Translations under genes and position numbers: made by a program | NCBI GenBank assembly: GCA_029262775.1 | Contig: JAJCYR010000098.1 | Location: 1-37,744, forward strand | Origin: Bacteroidota bacterium | GTDB taxonomy: Bacteria > Bacteroidota > Rhodothermia > Rhodothermales > UBA10348 | Length of the DNA: 37,744 nucleotides | Reading direction: 5' to 3' | In this document: positions 1 through 7,892 of the stretch, piece by piece | Position numbering within the stretch: the first letter of the stretch is position 1 | Layout: every line of letters starts with the position of its first letter | Notes under the pieces: generated by a model | The model's database searches: none | Seen by the model: the letters and a program-made list of their open reading frames with translations, nothing else | Told to the model about the DNA's origin: nothing

Positions 1-378
1 ATGGTATCGGTGCTGACCCTGGGGGGTTAGGTTCAATTGTACGCTGTTATCTTGTTTGGCCCCGGCGCCGTATACGGCGCGGCGGCCACACATGATACCT
101 GCGTCCATTTCCACGTACCCCCCCTGGGTCAGCACCGATCCCTTGCCCGCGTCGAAAGCGCCATGCGTCTCCATGCGCGCTACCACCTCTGTGACCACAT
201 CCACCGCCGCCGCCCCGCTGCGCAGTAGGTCGACGCCGTTGGAAAGCGCCGCATCGAGCCCATCTTCGTGCGCAGCCCACTCGGCAGCCGGTATGTCCCA
301 CGCCCCGCCGTGCACCATCAGCGCTGGCCCGTCTCCGGCCGGAAAGGTCATTGAGCGCACCCTTCCCGTCTCGTTCAT
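1..378 (-). CDS. Isoaspartyl peptidase / L-asparaginase (Ntn-hydrolase), 3' part missing
   Basis: Seen: translation from the ATG at 378 reads through to the window edge without a stop, giving 126 residues. Near the N-terminus is MVHGGAW, followed by a helix like DGLDAALSNGVDLLRSGAAA, then DVVTEVVARME, GKGSVLT and VEMDAGIM. This order is the N-terminal (alpha) half of plant-type L-asparaginase/isoaspartyl peptidases, which remove isoAsp-X dipeptides or asparagine; the catalytic Thr lies in the missing half. Its ATG overlaps the stop of the GNAT gene (ATGA, 375-378), so the two are probably co-translated. Odd: after about residue 105 the family-typical GAVA-x-V segment is not recognisable, and the last 20 or so residues coincide with an inverted repeat, so the terminal sequence may be an assembly chimera. 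A second possible start is Met10. The family call is fairly sure; function and full length cannot be judged. Confidence 0.8.
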   Translation of the reverse strand, partial: MNETGRVRSMTFPAGDGPALMVHGGAWDIPAAEWAAHEDGLDAALSNGVDLLRSGAAAVDVVTEVVARMETHGAFDAGKGSVLTQGGYVEMDAGIMCGRRAVYGAGAKQDNSVQLNLTPQGQHRYH

Positions 379-830
379 GGCGCCGAAAACTCCAGGGAAT
401 AGTGGTCAAAGGCCGATTCGAGCGTCCATCCGAGTCGTTCGTAAACCGTTTTGGCCGCTGTATTTTCTTTCTCCGTGGCCAGTTCCAGCCCGGCCGCGCC
501 CTCTTCGCGGGCGAAGTGTTCTGCCTGCCTGAGCAGTTCCTCGCCAACGCCCTGCCGCCTGAAATCCGCGTGCACAAACAGATCGTTCAGCAGCCAGACC
601 GGTGCCATGCGTACAGACGAGAACAACGGGTAGAGCAGCGTGAATCCGACCGGCGACACGGCTTCCGCCAGAAACACTACGGCTTCGCCGCGCTCCAGTC
701 GTTCGGTCAGAAACGACTGCGCACGTCCGGGATCACTTGGTTTTCGGTAAAACTGCCGATACCCGTCAAACAGCGGTACGAGTAGTCGTGCGTCCGGGAC
801 ACCTGCCCGGCGTATATGGATGTCGCTCAT
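375..830 (-). CDS. GNAT family N-acetyltransferase
   Basis: A 151-residue protein from the ATG at 830 (MSDIHIRRAG). The single-domain length and strand order fit GCN5-related N-acetyltransferases, which move an acetyl group from acetyl-CoA to an amine. Seen: an N-terminal IRRAGVPDARLLVPLF start, a central LLNDLFVHADFRRQGVGEELL segment in which R/Q-x-x-G-V-G is the pyrophosphate-binding loop of acetyl-CoA, and a C-terminal TAAKTVYERLGW motif (the usual N-x-x-A-x-x-x-Y-x-x-x-G-F/W helix). Another in-frame Met lies two codons upstream, and no Shine-Dalgarno is visible at either. The stop overlaps the start of the downstream isoaspartyl peptidase, suggesting a two-gene operon. The substrate cannot be read from sequence. 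Confidence 0.88.
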   Translation of the reverse strand: MSDIHIRRAGVPDARLLVPLFDGYRQFYRKPSDPGRAQSFLTERLERGEAVVFLAEAVSPVGFTLLYPLFSSVRMAPVWLLNDLFVHADFRRQGVGEELLRQAEHFAREEGAAGLELATEKENTAAKTVYERLGWTLESAFDHYSLEFSAP

Positions 831-845
831 AATCATAGTATTTTG

Positions 846-863
846 GGGCTTGTCCACAGGCCC
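846..863. promoter_or_regulatory. 18-bp dyad between divergent GNAT and PAP2 genes
   Basis: GGGCTTGT and ACAGGCCC flank a 2-base spacer: eight pairs with one G.T wobble. It is centred in the 62-bp space between two divergently transcribed genes, where a regulator could act on both. The two-base spacer suits a protein-binding dyad better than an RNA hairpin. No known operator family is recognised. Confidence 0.3.
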
Positions 864-892
864 TGATTCACCCGCGAAGATACACGTTTCGG

Positions 893-1720
893 ATGGCTCT
901 GCCACGCATGCATATTCGAACGGCCGTGATGGCCGTGCTGGTAACGCTGTCCATGGCTGCGACGAGCACGCTGCTGCTGCCTGCCGTTTCCGGCCGGCAC
1001 AGCGCACGGGCCCAGTCCAGCGATGACCCGTTGCGGTTTGTACGCTGGCTTTCGTCGGACATCCGGGCCGTCCCGGCGGCGCTCGTCCATACTCCCCCCT
1101 TGCGTGTAGCCGCAGCTGGCCTTGTCATTGCTACGACATCGGCGTGGGACGCGCCCCTGTCGCGGAGAGCCCAGTCCCTCGGTGCTGTGGAATTTTTCCG
1201 AGCCGCAGAAGAGTTTGGCGATGCGGACGCCATGCGTCCCCTCGCGCTGGTGATCTTCGTGGGTACGCTCTTTGAGGGTAGTACGCGCGCGCAGAATGCG
1301 GCATTCACCAGCATGGAGGCGCTCGCGCTCGCCAACCTGGGTACCAACATTCTGAAGGTCACCTTCGGACGGGCGCGCCCTTTCCAGGACCTGGGCGCCA
1401 GCTCCTTCGAGCCTTTTTCCGGGAACTCTTCCTTCCCAAGCGGTCACGCCACCACCGTGTTTGCCGGCATCATGCCGTGGGTATTCTACTACCCGGGCAC
1501 GGCCACCTGGGTACTGGGCGGATTGGCCCTCGCCACGACAACCTCCCGCGTCGCACTGGCCTTCCATTGGCCATCCGATGTCCTGGGTGGTGCATTCGTG
1601 GGCACAACAACCGCCTGGTGGCTCTCCCGGAGGCACGGCTCGCAGAGCCCGGACACCAACGGCCCTGTTATTGAACCCATTACGGGCGCACGGACCCTTG
1701 GTTTTCGCGTCCGGTTCTGA
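893..1720 (+). CDS. PAP2-superfamily membrane-associated phosphatase
   Basis: A 275-residue protein related to type-2 phosphatidic acid phosphatases, which hydrolyse lipid phosphates such as phosphatidate or undecaprenyl diphosphate on the outer side of the membrane. All three acid-phosphatase signatures are intact: K155-x6-R162-P163, P182-S-G-H185, and S218-R219-x5-H225-x3-D229. H185 and H225 are the expected nucleophile and proton-relay histidines. Residues 6-40 look like a signal peptide or first membrane segment ending at SARAQ, so Met6 (908) is an alternative start. Further hydrophobic stretches at about 72-84, 116-127, 186-200 and 203-217 fit membrane helices. It is divergent from the GNAT gene and convergent with tsaC, leaving 33 bp at the 3' end. 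The exact lipid substrate is unknown. Confidence 0.9.
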   Translation: MALPRMHIRTAVMAVLVTLSMAATSTLLLPAVSGRHSARAQSSDDPLRFVRWLSSDIRAVPAALVHTPPLRVAAAGLVIATTSAWDAPLSRRAQSLGAVEFFRAAEEFGDADAMRPLALVIFVGTLFEGSTRAQNAAFTSMEALALANLGTNILKVTFGRARPFQDLGASSFEPFSGNSSFPSGHATTVFAGIMPWVFYYPGTATWVLGGLALATTTSRVALAFHWPSDVLGGAFVGTTTAWWLSRRHGSQSPDTNGPVIEPITGARTLGFRVRF

Positions 1721-1753
1721 GAGGGTGCCGGGGCCCGCTTCACGTGTTCAGGG

Positions 1754-2815
1754 TCACGTTCCCGGTAACGTTCCCGCGCCCGACGCCCGTTCCAGGCGGT
1801 CCATCAGCGCGGCGCCAAGGCCCTCTCGGGGTACCGCCTGGCAGTAGATATCCGTCAATCCTTCCCGATCACACTCCCGAAAAAAGGCAAACACGCGCCG
1901 GGCATAGGATTCTACGTCCGGCAGCACCGCTTTTTTCGCCCACTGGGTGTAATGTGCCCGTCCCTCGCGCTCTGCCGAGCCAGCGTCCGGTGGCTCCGAC
2001 AACCCAATCCATGCGCAGCCGTCAGGCACACTGCCCCCCATGGCACCGCCCCCCGCCGCATCGCCCACCGTCGCATCGCCCACCGTGGCACCGCGCACCA
2101 GCACTGCACTTCCCGGGAAAACAAGCCGGACGCGGGCACGCGGACGGTAATGGGCGTGTTGTATGCCGGGGCTGCGGCCCGAGGCCAATTCCAGCATCGT
2201 GGCAAGACGCGTCCCGGGCACGACGAGGCGCAACTCTTCCAGCGACACGCCCCCATGGCGGAGCACGACCGGCACCAGGCCGGTGCAGTCCACAACGGTC
2301 GATTCCAAACCCACGCGGGCAGCGCCGCCCTCAAGAACACCATCAATACGGTCGCCGAGATCCTCCAGCACAGCCTCTCTCGTGGTCGGACTCGGTCTTC
2401 CGGAGCGGTTCGCGCTGGGCGCCGCCACCGGCACACCCGCCAATTGCAACAGGCGCAGGGCAACGGCGTGATCCGGCATACGAACGGCGACAGTGTCTCG
2501 TCCCGCCGTCACGACGTCCGGCACGTCGCGTCCCCGCGGCAACACGATACTCAGTGGTCCCGGCCAGAAGGCGTCCATGAGCCGCAGCGCATGTCCTGGA
2601 ACGTCACGCGCGACGCGGTACACATCCTCCCGCCTCCCGATGTGTATAATCAGCGGATTATCCTGCGGGCGCCCCTTCGCCGTAAAAATGGCCCCGACAG
2701 CCTCCGGCATAAGCGCATGCGCCCCCAAACCGTACACGGTCTCGGTCGGAAAGGCAATCAGCCCTCCTTCGCGCAGGACACGCGCCGCCCAGACAATGTC
2801 GTCCGTTCGCGTCAT
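1754..2815 (-). CDS. tsaC: L-threonylcarbamoyladenylate synthase (TsaC/Sua5, long form)
   Basis: A 353-residue protein that makes threonylcarbamoyl-AMP from threonine, bicarbonate and ATP, the first step of t6A modification at position 37 of ANN-decoding tRNAs. Seen: an N-terminal YrdC domain with GGLIAFPTETVYGLGAHA, the KGRPQDNPL segment, SANRSGRPSPT and ESTVVDC, followed by SPGIQHAHYRP and a C-terminal Sua5-type extension of about 130 residues, which marks the long Sua5 type. The ATG at 2815 was chosen because it overlaps the upstream deacetylase-like gene's stop (ATGA) and starts exactly at the domain; a longer frame upstream has no family resemblance. The inter-domain region holds a Gly/Ala-rich insertion made by a tandem DNA repeat. 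Convergent with the PAP2 gene. Confidence 0.95.
   Translation of the reverse strand: MTRTDDIVWAARVLREGGLIAFPTETVYGLGAHALMPEAVGAIFTAKGRPQDNPLIIHIGRREDVYRVARDVPGHALRLMDAFWPGPLSIVLPRGRDVPDVVTAGRDTVAVRMPDHAVALRLLQLAGVPVAAPSANRSGRPSPTTREAVLEDLGDRIDGVLEGGAARVGLESTVVDCTGLVPVVLRHGGVSLEELRLVVPGTRLATMLELASGRSPGIQHAHYRPRARVRLVFPGSAVLVRGATVGDATVGDAAGGGAMGGSVPDGCAWIGLSEPPDAGSAEREGRAHYTQWAKKAVLPDVESYARRVFAFFRECDREGLTDIYCQAVPREGLGAALMDRLERASGAGTLPGT
2057..2086. repeat. Two perfect 15-bp tandem copies inside tsaC
   Basis: The unit CGCATCGCCCACCGT occurs twice head to tail. On the coding strand it encodes ATVGD twice in frame, within a Gly/Ala-rich linker between the YrdC and Sua5 domains. The partial match GGCACCG on both sides suggests older, decayed copies. 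Confidence 0.9.
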
Positions 2816-4305
2816 GACCACGCCCCGGGAATCTCGTCCACGCGCAGCATGGCGGCGGCATGCGAGCGCGCCCGGTCGAGCGTCCAGGTGAAGTGGTGCC
2901 CCCAGCCCGGATATTCCGCCTCGTCCCATAACGTGTTGTGCCACAAGCCCGTAAAGACACCTCCCAACTCTTCGCACGTCTGCATGAGACTCCGGGTCAA
3001 ATCCACTGCCACCGCCCCACTCGCCCCCAACCGGTTGAAAATCGCCGATTCCATGGCGATCAGGGGGACTTCCCACAGTTCCAGTTCCTGCATGGCGTTG
3101 GTATCGAAGAGGGCAAAGGGCATACACGTACCCGCTCTGAACCCCGCCGACGCGGAAAACCCCACCGTCGAATCGACCCGGAAACCTTCCCGTGCGAGCA
3201 GCCTCGGGGTGTCTGGATGCGACCACCGGAGGTAGTGCATGCGGACCGAGTCAATGGGCTGTCCAGATGCCTTCTGGAGGCGTTCATGCTCCTCGTGCAT
3301 CCAGTCCAGCCGGTCCCAGGCGAAATACGATGGATGCAGGCCAATGCCGAACCCGCCTTCAATGAGTGCCCGCATCTGAGCCCGCATGAACGATGTCGTA
3401 AGGCTGTAGGCCACGTCCCGGAATCCATGGGCCCCAGCTTTGAAAAAATAGGTGCTCCGCCCCCCGCGGGCCTCGACCTCCTCCCGCATGCGGGCTGTGG
3501 CGCGCCGGAACGGATCCCTGCCGCTGACCGCCAAACCCGCTCCTCGGGCCGCGCCGAAAAGGTGCGCCAACCTTCCGCGGCCGAGTAGGCCGCGCTCCAT
3601 GATTTCCCTGTAGAAAATCCCCTTTCGCCACTTGCGGTCGTAATCAATGTCATGCGTAGCGCAGAACGCCCAGGAGGCCGCGCCAAACGTGCGGCGTTCG
3701 AGCGCCAGGCCGTGCCGCTCCAATTCCATTCCAAATGCGAGTCGGATTACGTCGGCCACCGGGCGCTCCGCAGCACCGAGCTGCGCAACGAGGGTGTCCG
3801 CGTCCCGCATGCGTCCATGTTCGTCCCGGGCGGTCGTCATGGTCTCGTGCCAGAGCCCCAGAAGGTATGCCGAGCCGGCAATGGGGTCATTAGTGACGTC
3901 TCCCGCACACGGAAACAGTACCGGTATGTCATCATCAAAACGTATGTACGCGGCCCGAAGCGGCCGGCGCTCAAGAAACGTGGCGACCGTATGCGGCGGC
4001 GCTGCAATCCGGAACCAGTTTGGCGGTGCATTTTTTCCCGACCGCCCCCGAGCACCCGACGGCCCGGCGAGACCCGACGGCCCGGACGCCCCGACCGCGC
4101 CGTCTCCTGAACAGCTGTACCAGATACCCACGTCATCCGCGCCAGCGTCCGATGCATGGATCAGAACCGGCTGCACCCGAAAGGGCATGAGCGCCATGCG
4201 CATGCCGTACCACGCCACGGGCCGGAACGCATCTGGCACGTCCAGCACAACAGAAAGGAGCGGGCCAATATGTGGAGGAGTGAACACGCCTGCGTATGTT
4301 ACCAT
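2812..4305 (-). CDS. Polysaccharide-deacetylase-like protein (DUF7033-type N-terminus)
   Basis: A 497-residue protein resembling a Bacteroidota family annotated as polysaccharide deacetylase, with an N-terminal accessory region (about 1-190) and a NodB-like barrel (about 210-490). Seen: PIAGSAYLLG-LWHE and DEHGRM in the N-terminal part; THDIDYD with H218, D219 and D221 at the barrel start; GIGLHPSY around H324; MHYLRWSHPDTPRLL; and GFRAGTCMPF, which are family hallmarks. Such proteins are often near envelope-polysaccharide genes, but no substrate can be assigned and the metal-site histidine spacing is not that of classical NodB. Odd: residues 69-90 are seven Gly-X-Y triplets. The start is only 22 bp from the divergent HD gene, so its promoter must overlap that gene or the true start is internal (Met35 is an alternative). 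Confidence 0.75.
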   Translation of the reverse strand: MVTYAGVFTPPHIGPLLSVVLDVPDAFRPVAWYGMRMALMPFRVQPVLIHASDAGADDVGIWYSCSGDGAVGASGPSGLAGPSGARGRSGKNAPPNWFRIAAPPHTVATFLERRPLRAAYIRFDDDIPVLFPCAGDVTNDPIAGSAYLLGLWHETMTTARDEHGRMRDADTLVAQLGAAERPVADVIRLAFGMELERHGLALERRTFGAASWAFCATHDIDYDRKWRKGIFYREIMERGLLGRGRLAHLFGAARGAGLAVSGRDPFRRATARMREEVEARGGRSTYFFKAGAHGFRDVAYSLTTSFMRAQMRALIEGGFGIGLHPSYFAWDRLDWMHEEHERLQKASGQPIDSVRMHYLRWSHPDTPRLLAREGFRVDSTVGFSASAGFRAGTCMPFALFDTNAMQELELWEVPLIAMESAIFNRLGASGAVAVDLTRSLMQTCEELGGVFTGLWHNTLWDEAEYPGWGHHFTWTLDRARSHAAAMLRVDEIPGAWS

Positions 4306-4327
4306 TCATGAGCAGGTTATATACAAC

Positions 4328-5644
4328 ATGTCAGACACTTCCGTGATCGGTCGTTTCAAACTTTTCTCGGATCCGGTCCACGGATTCGTCTCCGTTCCCA
4401 AGGATCTGATTCTGGATCTGGTTCAGACGCCGGAAGTGCAGCGACTCAGGCGTATCCGGCAACTGGGTGTGGGCCACATGGTCTTTCCGGGCGCCGAGCA
4501 TTCCCGCTTCGGGCACGCTCTCGGTGCCATGGCCCTCATGCACGATGCCCTCGTATCGCTCCGCGAGAAAGGCACCGAACTTACTGCCGAAGACGTGCAG
4601 GCGGCCCTCATTGCTGCGCTCTTGCACGACGTGGGCCACGGCCCCTTCTCCCACACGCTCGAACACAGCCTGCTTTCAGGCACCCGGCACGAAGACCTCT
4701 CCCGGGCCCTGATCCTGCGTCTGAACAATCGGTTCGATGGGGCCCTTTCCCGCGCCCTCGCCATTTTTGACGGCGAATGCGGCACCAATCTCCCTCCCGC
4801 CTGGCTCCACAGTCTGCTGTCAAGCCAGCTCGACATGGACCGGCTCGACTACCTGCGCCGCGATTCCTATTACACAGGCGTCGTGGAGGGAAGCGTGGGC
4901 GTCGGGCGCATTATCCGTACCCTGCGTGTGGTCCACGATGACCGGCTGGGCCGCAACCGCCTCGTCGTCGAGGCCAAGGGGCGCTACGCAGTCGAAAATT
5001 TCCTGCTGTCCCGGCGTCTCATGTACTGGCAGGTATACCTGCACAAGACGGTACTTTCGGGCGATTTTCTCCTGAAGAGCATCATTGGCCGCGTCCGGGA
5101 CCACCTTGGAGGTGCCCTGGGGCAGGAGGGTGTGGACGTCGCGGCGGGTGCATCCACCCGGTTCCTGTTCTTCCTGGATAGCGATTTCGGAGCCGGCGAT
5201 CTGACTACGAGTGCCGTCCTGTCAGCGTTTGTTGACCTGGACGATACGGACATCATTTTCAGCCTGAAAGCCTGGTGTACGGCGCGTGACCCGGTGCTGG
5301 CCCATTTGTGCCAGCGATTCCTGACGCGCGATTTTTTCCGGGTATCGTTCCTGGATGAGGACGATGACGTGCCAGCCGCCCACGAGTTGCGTGACCAGGT
5401 GGCCTCGTGGCTGCGCGCCAATGGAATAACTGACTCCGAGAGGAACGTGGCCCATTTTCTGGGCACGGAGACGACCCGGCATGAAGCGTATTCGACCGAC
5501 CGGGATGGAATCGGGATCCTCAGACGCGACGGGCAGGTGGAAGAGCTGGCCGATGTTGCAGGTTCCGTGATGCAGCTGGACACCTGGGCCCGGAAGGAGC
5601 GTTCATGGGTATGTTGTCCGAAAGAAGCCCTGTCCCGATCCTGA
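4328..5644 (+). CDS. HD-domain phosphohydrolase (SAMHD1/dGTPase-like)
   Basis: A 438-residue protein of the HD superfamily that includes dNTP triphosphohydrolases of the YwfO/SAMHD1 type. Seen: the N-terminal FSDPVHGFVSVPKDLILDLV block, the metal-site HSRFGHALGAMAL (H58, H63), LLHDVGHGPFSHTLE with H100-D101, and the later LDMDRLDYLRRDSYYTG with D169/D171, which together give the H...HD...D signature. The C-terminal 230 residues are the family's helical extension. The ATG at 4328 directly precedes the conserved N-terminus; the frame upstream is open but is the shadow of the opposite gene. Its stop overlaps the next ATG (TGATG). Nucleotide specificity is not readable. The neighbours are kynurenine-pathway genes, with no clear biochemical link. 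Confidence 0.88.
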   Translation: MSDTSVIGRFKLFSDPVHGFVSVPKDLILDLVQTPEVQRLRRIRQLGVGHMVFPGAEHSRFGHALGAMALMHDALVSLREKGTELTAEDVQAALIAALLHDVGHGPFSHTLEHSLLSGTRHEDLSRALILRLNNRFDGALSRALAIFDGECGTNLPPAWLHSLLSSQLDMDRLDYLRRDSYYTGVVEGSVGVGRIIRTLRVVHDDRLGRNRLVVEAKGRYAVENFLLSRRLMYWQVYLHKTVLSGDFLLKSIIGRVRDHLGGALGQEGVDVAAGASTRFLFFLDSDFGAGDLTTSAVLSAFVDLDDTDIIFSLKAWCTARDPVLAHLCQRFLTRDFFRVSFLDEDDDVPAAHELRDQVASWLRANGITDSERNVAHFLGTETTRHEAYSTDRDGIGILRRDGQVEELADVAGSVMQLDTWARKERSWVCCPKEALSRS

Positions 5645-6513
5645 TGTCCCGCATGTCGTCCAAACTCCCGACTGGAAGCAGTCCCGTAGACCTCTCCGTC
5701 CCCATCCGGTTCGATGGCTCGCAGCCCGCGGCGTTTGGCCTGCCCCGGGCCTCATGCGTGTGGGCGCACACCGATGACTTTTCCGGGCATGTGGCTGATG
5801 GTGCGTCGTGCAATGTGGAGACGCTGACCATTACGCCACACGCCCACGGCACCCATACCGAATGCGTGGGTCACATCACTCACGCGCGCATTTCGCTCGT
5901 CGATGTATGGCGGCCCGCCCCTCTTCGCGCGCTTCTCGTGACCGTACGCAGGAAGGAGCAGGAGCGGGGGCCGAAGCAGGAAGAGGAACGTGAGCGGTAC
6001 GGACCGCCACGGGCCGAAGTGTCCCTTGCCGAACTCGCGGCCGCAGCACGCACGGCCGCACCGACCGGACATGACCCGCACGGACGCGCGCCCGATGCGC
6101 TCATTTTACGTACGCGGTCGTGGAACAGGGGCGACATGCCGCACACGCCCCGAAGGAATTCGCCGGAATCACCCCGCCCCCTTTCGGAAGCGGCAGCTGC
6201 CTGGATCCGGGCCTCCGGATTTCGGCATCTTCTGATCGATGCGCCGTCGGTTGACCCCGTGGACGATGGCGGCAGGCTCGCCGCTCACCGGGCCTTCTGG
6301 GGGCTGGCTCCGGGATCGGTTGTGCCCCATGCCGCAGCACCAGGCCCTGACCCGCTCGACATGACCATCACGGAACTCATTCGCGTCCCGGATGGCCTAA
6401 AGGATGGTTTCGGCTGGCTTGACCTCCAGATACCCCCGTTCGATTCGGACGCCGCCCCGAGCCGCCCCCTGTTCTACCCCGATGGCAGTGGCCCCCAACC
6501 CGACGACCCATGA
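5644..6513 (+). CDS. Cyclase-family metal hydrolase, kynurenine-formamidase-like
   Basis: A 289-residue protein of the cyclase superfamily that contains bacterial N-formylkynurenine formamidase (KynB). Seen: the metal-binding block at residues 64-79, TPHAHGTHTECVGHIT, with H66, H68, H71, E73 and H77; this NGTHTEC-like variant is familiar from Bacteroidota cyclase-family proteins. Later parts carry DALILRT, FRHLLIDAPSVDP and HRAFWGL, the usual cyclase C-terminal motifs. The start at 5644 overlaps the HD gene stop (TGATG); in-frame ATGs upstream at 5605 and 5611 would overlap more deeply. Its own stop overlaps the kynureninase start (ATGA), so coupling and a joint role are likely: formylkynurenine to kynurenine, then to anthranilate plus alanine. 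A charged low-complexity stretch (KEQERGPKQEEERERYG) lies in the middle. Formamidase activity is inferred from context. Confidence 0.8.
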   Translation: MSRMSSKLPTGSSPVDLSVPIRFDGSQPAAFGLPRASCVWAHTDDFSGHVADGASCNVETLTITPHAHGTHTECVGHITHARISLVDVWRPAPLRALLVTVRRKEQERGPKQEEERERYGPPRAEVSLAELAAAARTAAPTGHDPHGRAPDALILRTRSWNRGDMPHTPRRNSPESPRPLSEAAAAWIRASGFRHLLIDAPSVDPVDDGGRLAAHRAFWGLAPGSVVPHAAAPGPDPLDMTITELIRVPDGLKDGFGWLDLQIPPFDSDAAPSRPLFYPDGSGPQPDDP

Positions 6514-7850
6514 CCCATTCCAATCCTGCCCTGCGCCCCCACCGGACACGCCGCACCACGGCCGATCTGCTGAGCGCAGCGCGTGCCCTGGATCGAGAGG
6601 ATCCACTTTCCGCATGGCGCGAGGCGTTTCACTGGCCAAAAATGTCTACGGGCGAGCGCATACTCTACTTCACGGGCAACTCGCTCGGACTGCAGCCCCG
6701 CGTTGCCGCGCAGCGCGTCAAAGAGGTGCTCTCCGCATGGGCCACACTCGGCGTGGATGGCCACTTCACCGGCGATCGCCCGTTTACGACCTATCACCGT
6801 CCGCTCGCCAAGCGCCTGGCACCCCTCGTCGGCGCCGAGGCCCGCGAAGTCACCGTCATGAACAGCCTGACGGTGAACCTGCACCTGCTCCTGTCTGCCT
6901 TTTATAGACCCGAACCGGGGAAATTCCGCATTCTGATGGAACCGCACGCCTTTCCGTCCGATTCGCACGTGGTGGCCTCGCATCTTGCGCTGCATGGCGT
7001 GGACCCGGAAGCTGCGATCCTGGTGCCAGGCGCCGACGACGTACCAGGTGCCGGCAACGTGCTGAGCAACGGTACGCTGAGCGATGGCGCGCTCTCCGCG
7101 TCGCTCGACATGCACGGCCCTGAAATCGCCCTCAGCCTGATTGGTGGTGTGAACTACTGGACCGGACAGTTCATGGACATGAAAGGCATCACGGCCCGCC
7201 TCCACGATGTCGGCGTACTGGCTGGCTGGGATCTGGCCCATGCCGCGGGTAATGTGCCCCTCGAACTCCACGCGTGGAATGTTGATTTTGCCGCGTGGTG
7301 CACGTACAAATACCTGAATTCCGGGCCGGGCGGGCCGAGCGCCATTTTCGTGCACGAACGTCACACCGCCCGGCCCCACGTGGCGGGCTGGTGGGGCGTC
7401 GACCTGGCGGAGCGCTTTCGCATGGATCCGACCTTCCGCGCCGCCGATGGCGCCGAGGGCTGGCAACTCTCCAATCCTTCCATTCTCATGCTGGCAGGCC
7501 TCGACGCCGCACTCGATGCCTTCGATGCGGTCGGTATGACCGCCCTGCGCGAAAAAAGCGTTCGGCTCACCAGATTTCTCGAAGACGCGCTTGCCGAGCG
7601 GCTACCCGACGATATTGGCATCATCACACCGGCTGGCCCCGACGAGCGGGGTGCCCAACTCTCCCTGCGCGTGCTTCGTGGCCGCGGCCGCCATGTCTAC
7701 AACGCGCTCCAAGACCGCGGCGTGCGCTGCGACTGGCGCGAGCCGGACATTATTCGTGCGGCTCCCGTGCCACTCTACAACTCCTTCGAAGACGTGGCCC
7801 GTCTGGCCAGTCACCTGGAAGCGGTCATCCGCGATGTCCACGGGACGTGA
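6510..7850 (+). CDS. kynU: Kynureninase
   Basis: A 446-residue PLP-dependent aspartate-aminotransferase-fold enzyme that cleaves kynurenine (or 3-hydroxykynurenine) to anthranilate (or 3-hydroxyanthranilate) and alanine. Seen: YFTGNSLGLQP near residue 53, VMNSLTVNLHLLL, EPHAFPSD at 144-151, WDLAHAAGNVP with the cofactor aspartate D241, and CTYKYLNSGPGG with the Schiff-base lysine K267. WWGVDLAERF and GWQLSNPSILMLAGL follow, all kynureninase hallmarks. The ATG overlaps the formamidase-like gene's stop. Residues 174-198 form a Gly/Ser/Asp-rich loop, probably a surface insertion. It is convergent with hpt. No tryptophan dioxygenase is present in the window, so the upstream step must be elsewhere or the substrate is imported. 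Confidence 0.96.
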   Translation: MTHSNPALRPHRTRRTTADLLSAARALDREDPLSAWREAFHWPKMSTGERILYFTGNSLGLQPRVAAQRVKEVLSAWATLGVDGHFTGDRPFTTYHRPLAKRLAPLVGAEAREVTVMNSLTVNLHLLLSAFYRPEPGKFRILMEPHAFPSDSHVVASHLALHGVDPEAAILVPGADDVPGAGNVLSNGTLSDGALSASLDMHGPEIALSLIGGVNYWTGQFMDMKGITARLHDVGVLAGWDLAHAAGNVPLELHAWNVDFAAWCTYKYLNSGPGGPSAIFVHERHTARPHVAGWWGVDLAERFRMDPTFRAADGAEGWQLSNPSILMLAGLDAALDAFDAVGMTALREKSVRLTRFLEDALAERLPDDIGIITPAGPDERGAQLSLRVLRGRGRHVYNALQDRGVRCDWREPDIIRAAPVPLYNSFEDVARLASHLEAVIRDVHGT

Positions 7851-7892
7851 CGACGCCCGCATCTTTACGCACGCTGGTTCATCAACACCCTT

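Noticed and set aside
47..577. Open frame of 176 codons on the minus strand
   Set aside because: Gly/Arg-rich composition with no domain; it is a shifted-frame shadow of the GNAT and isoaspartyl peptidase genes.
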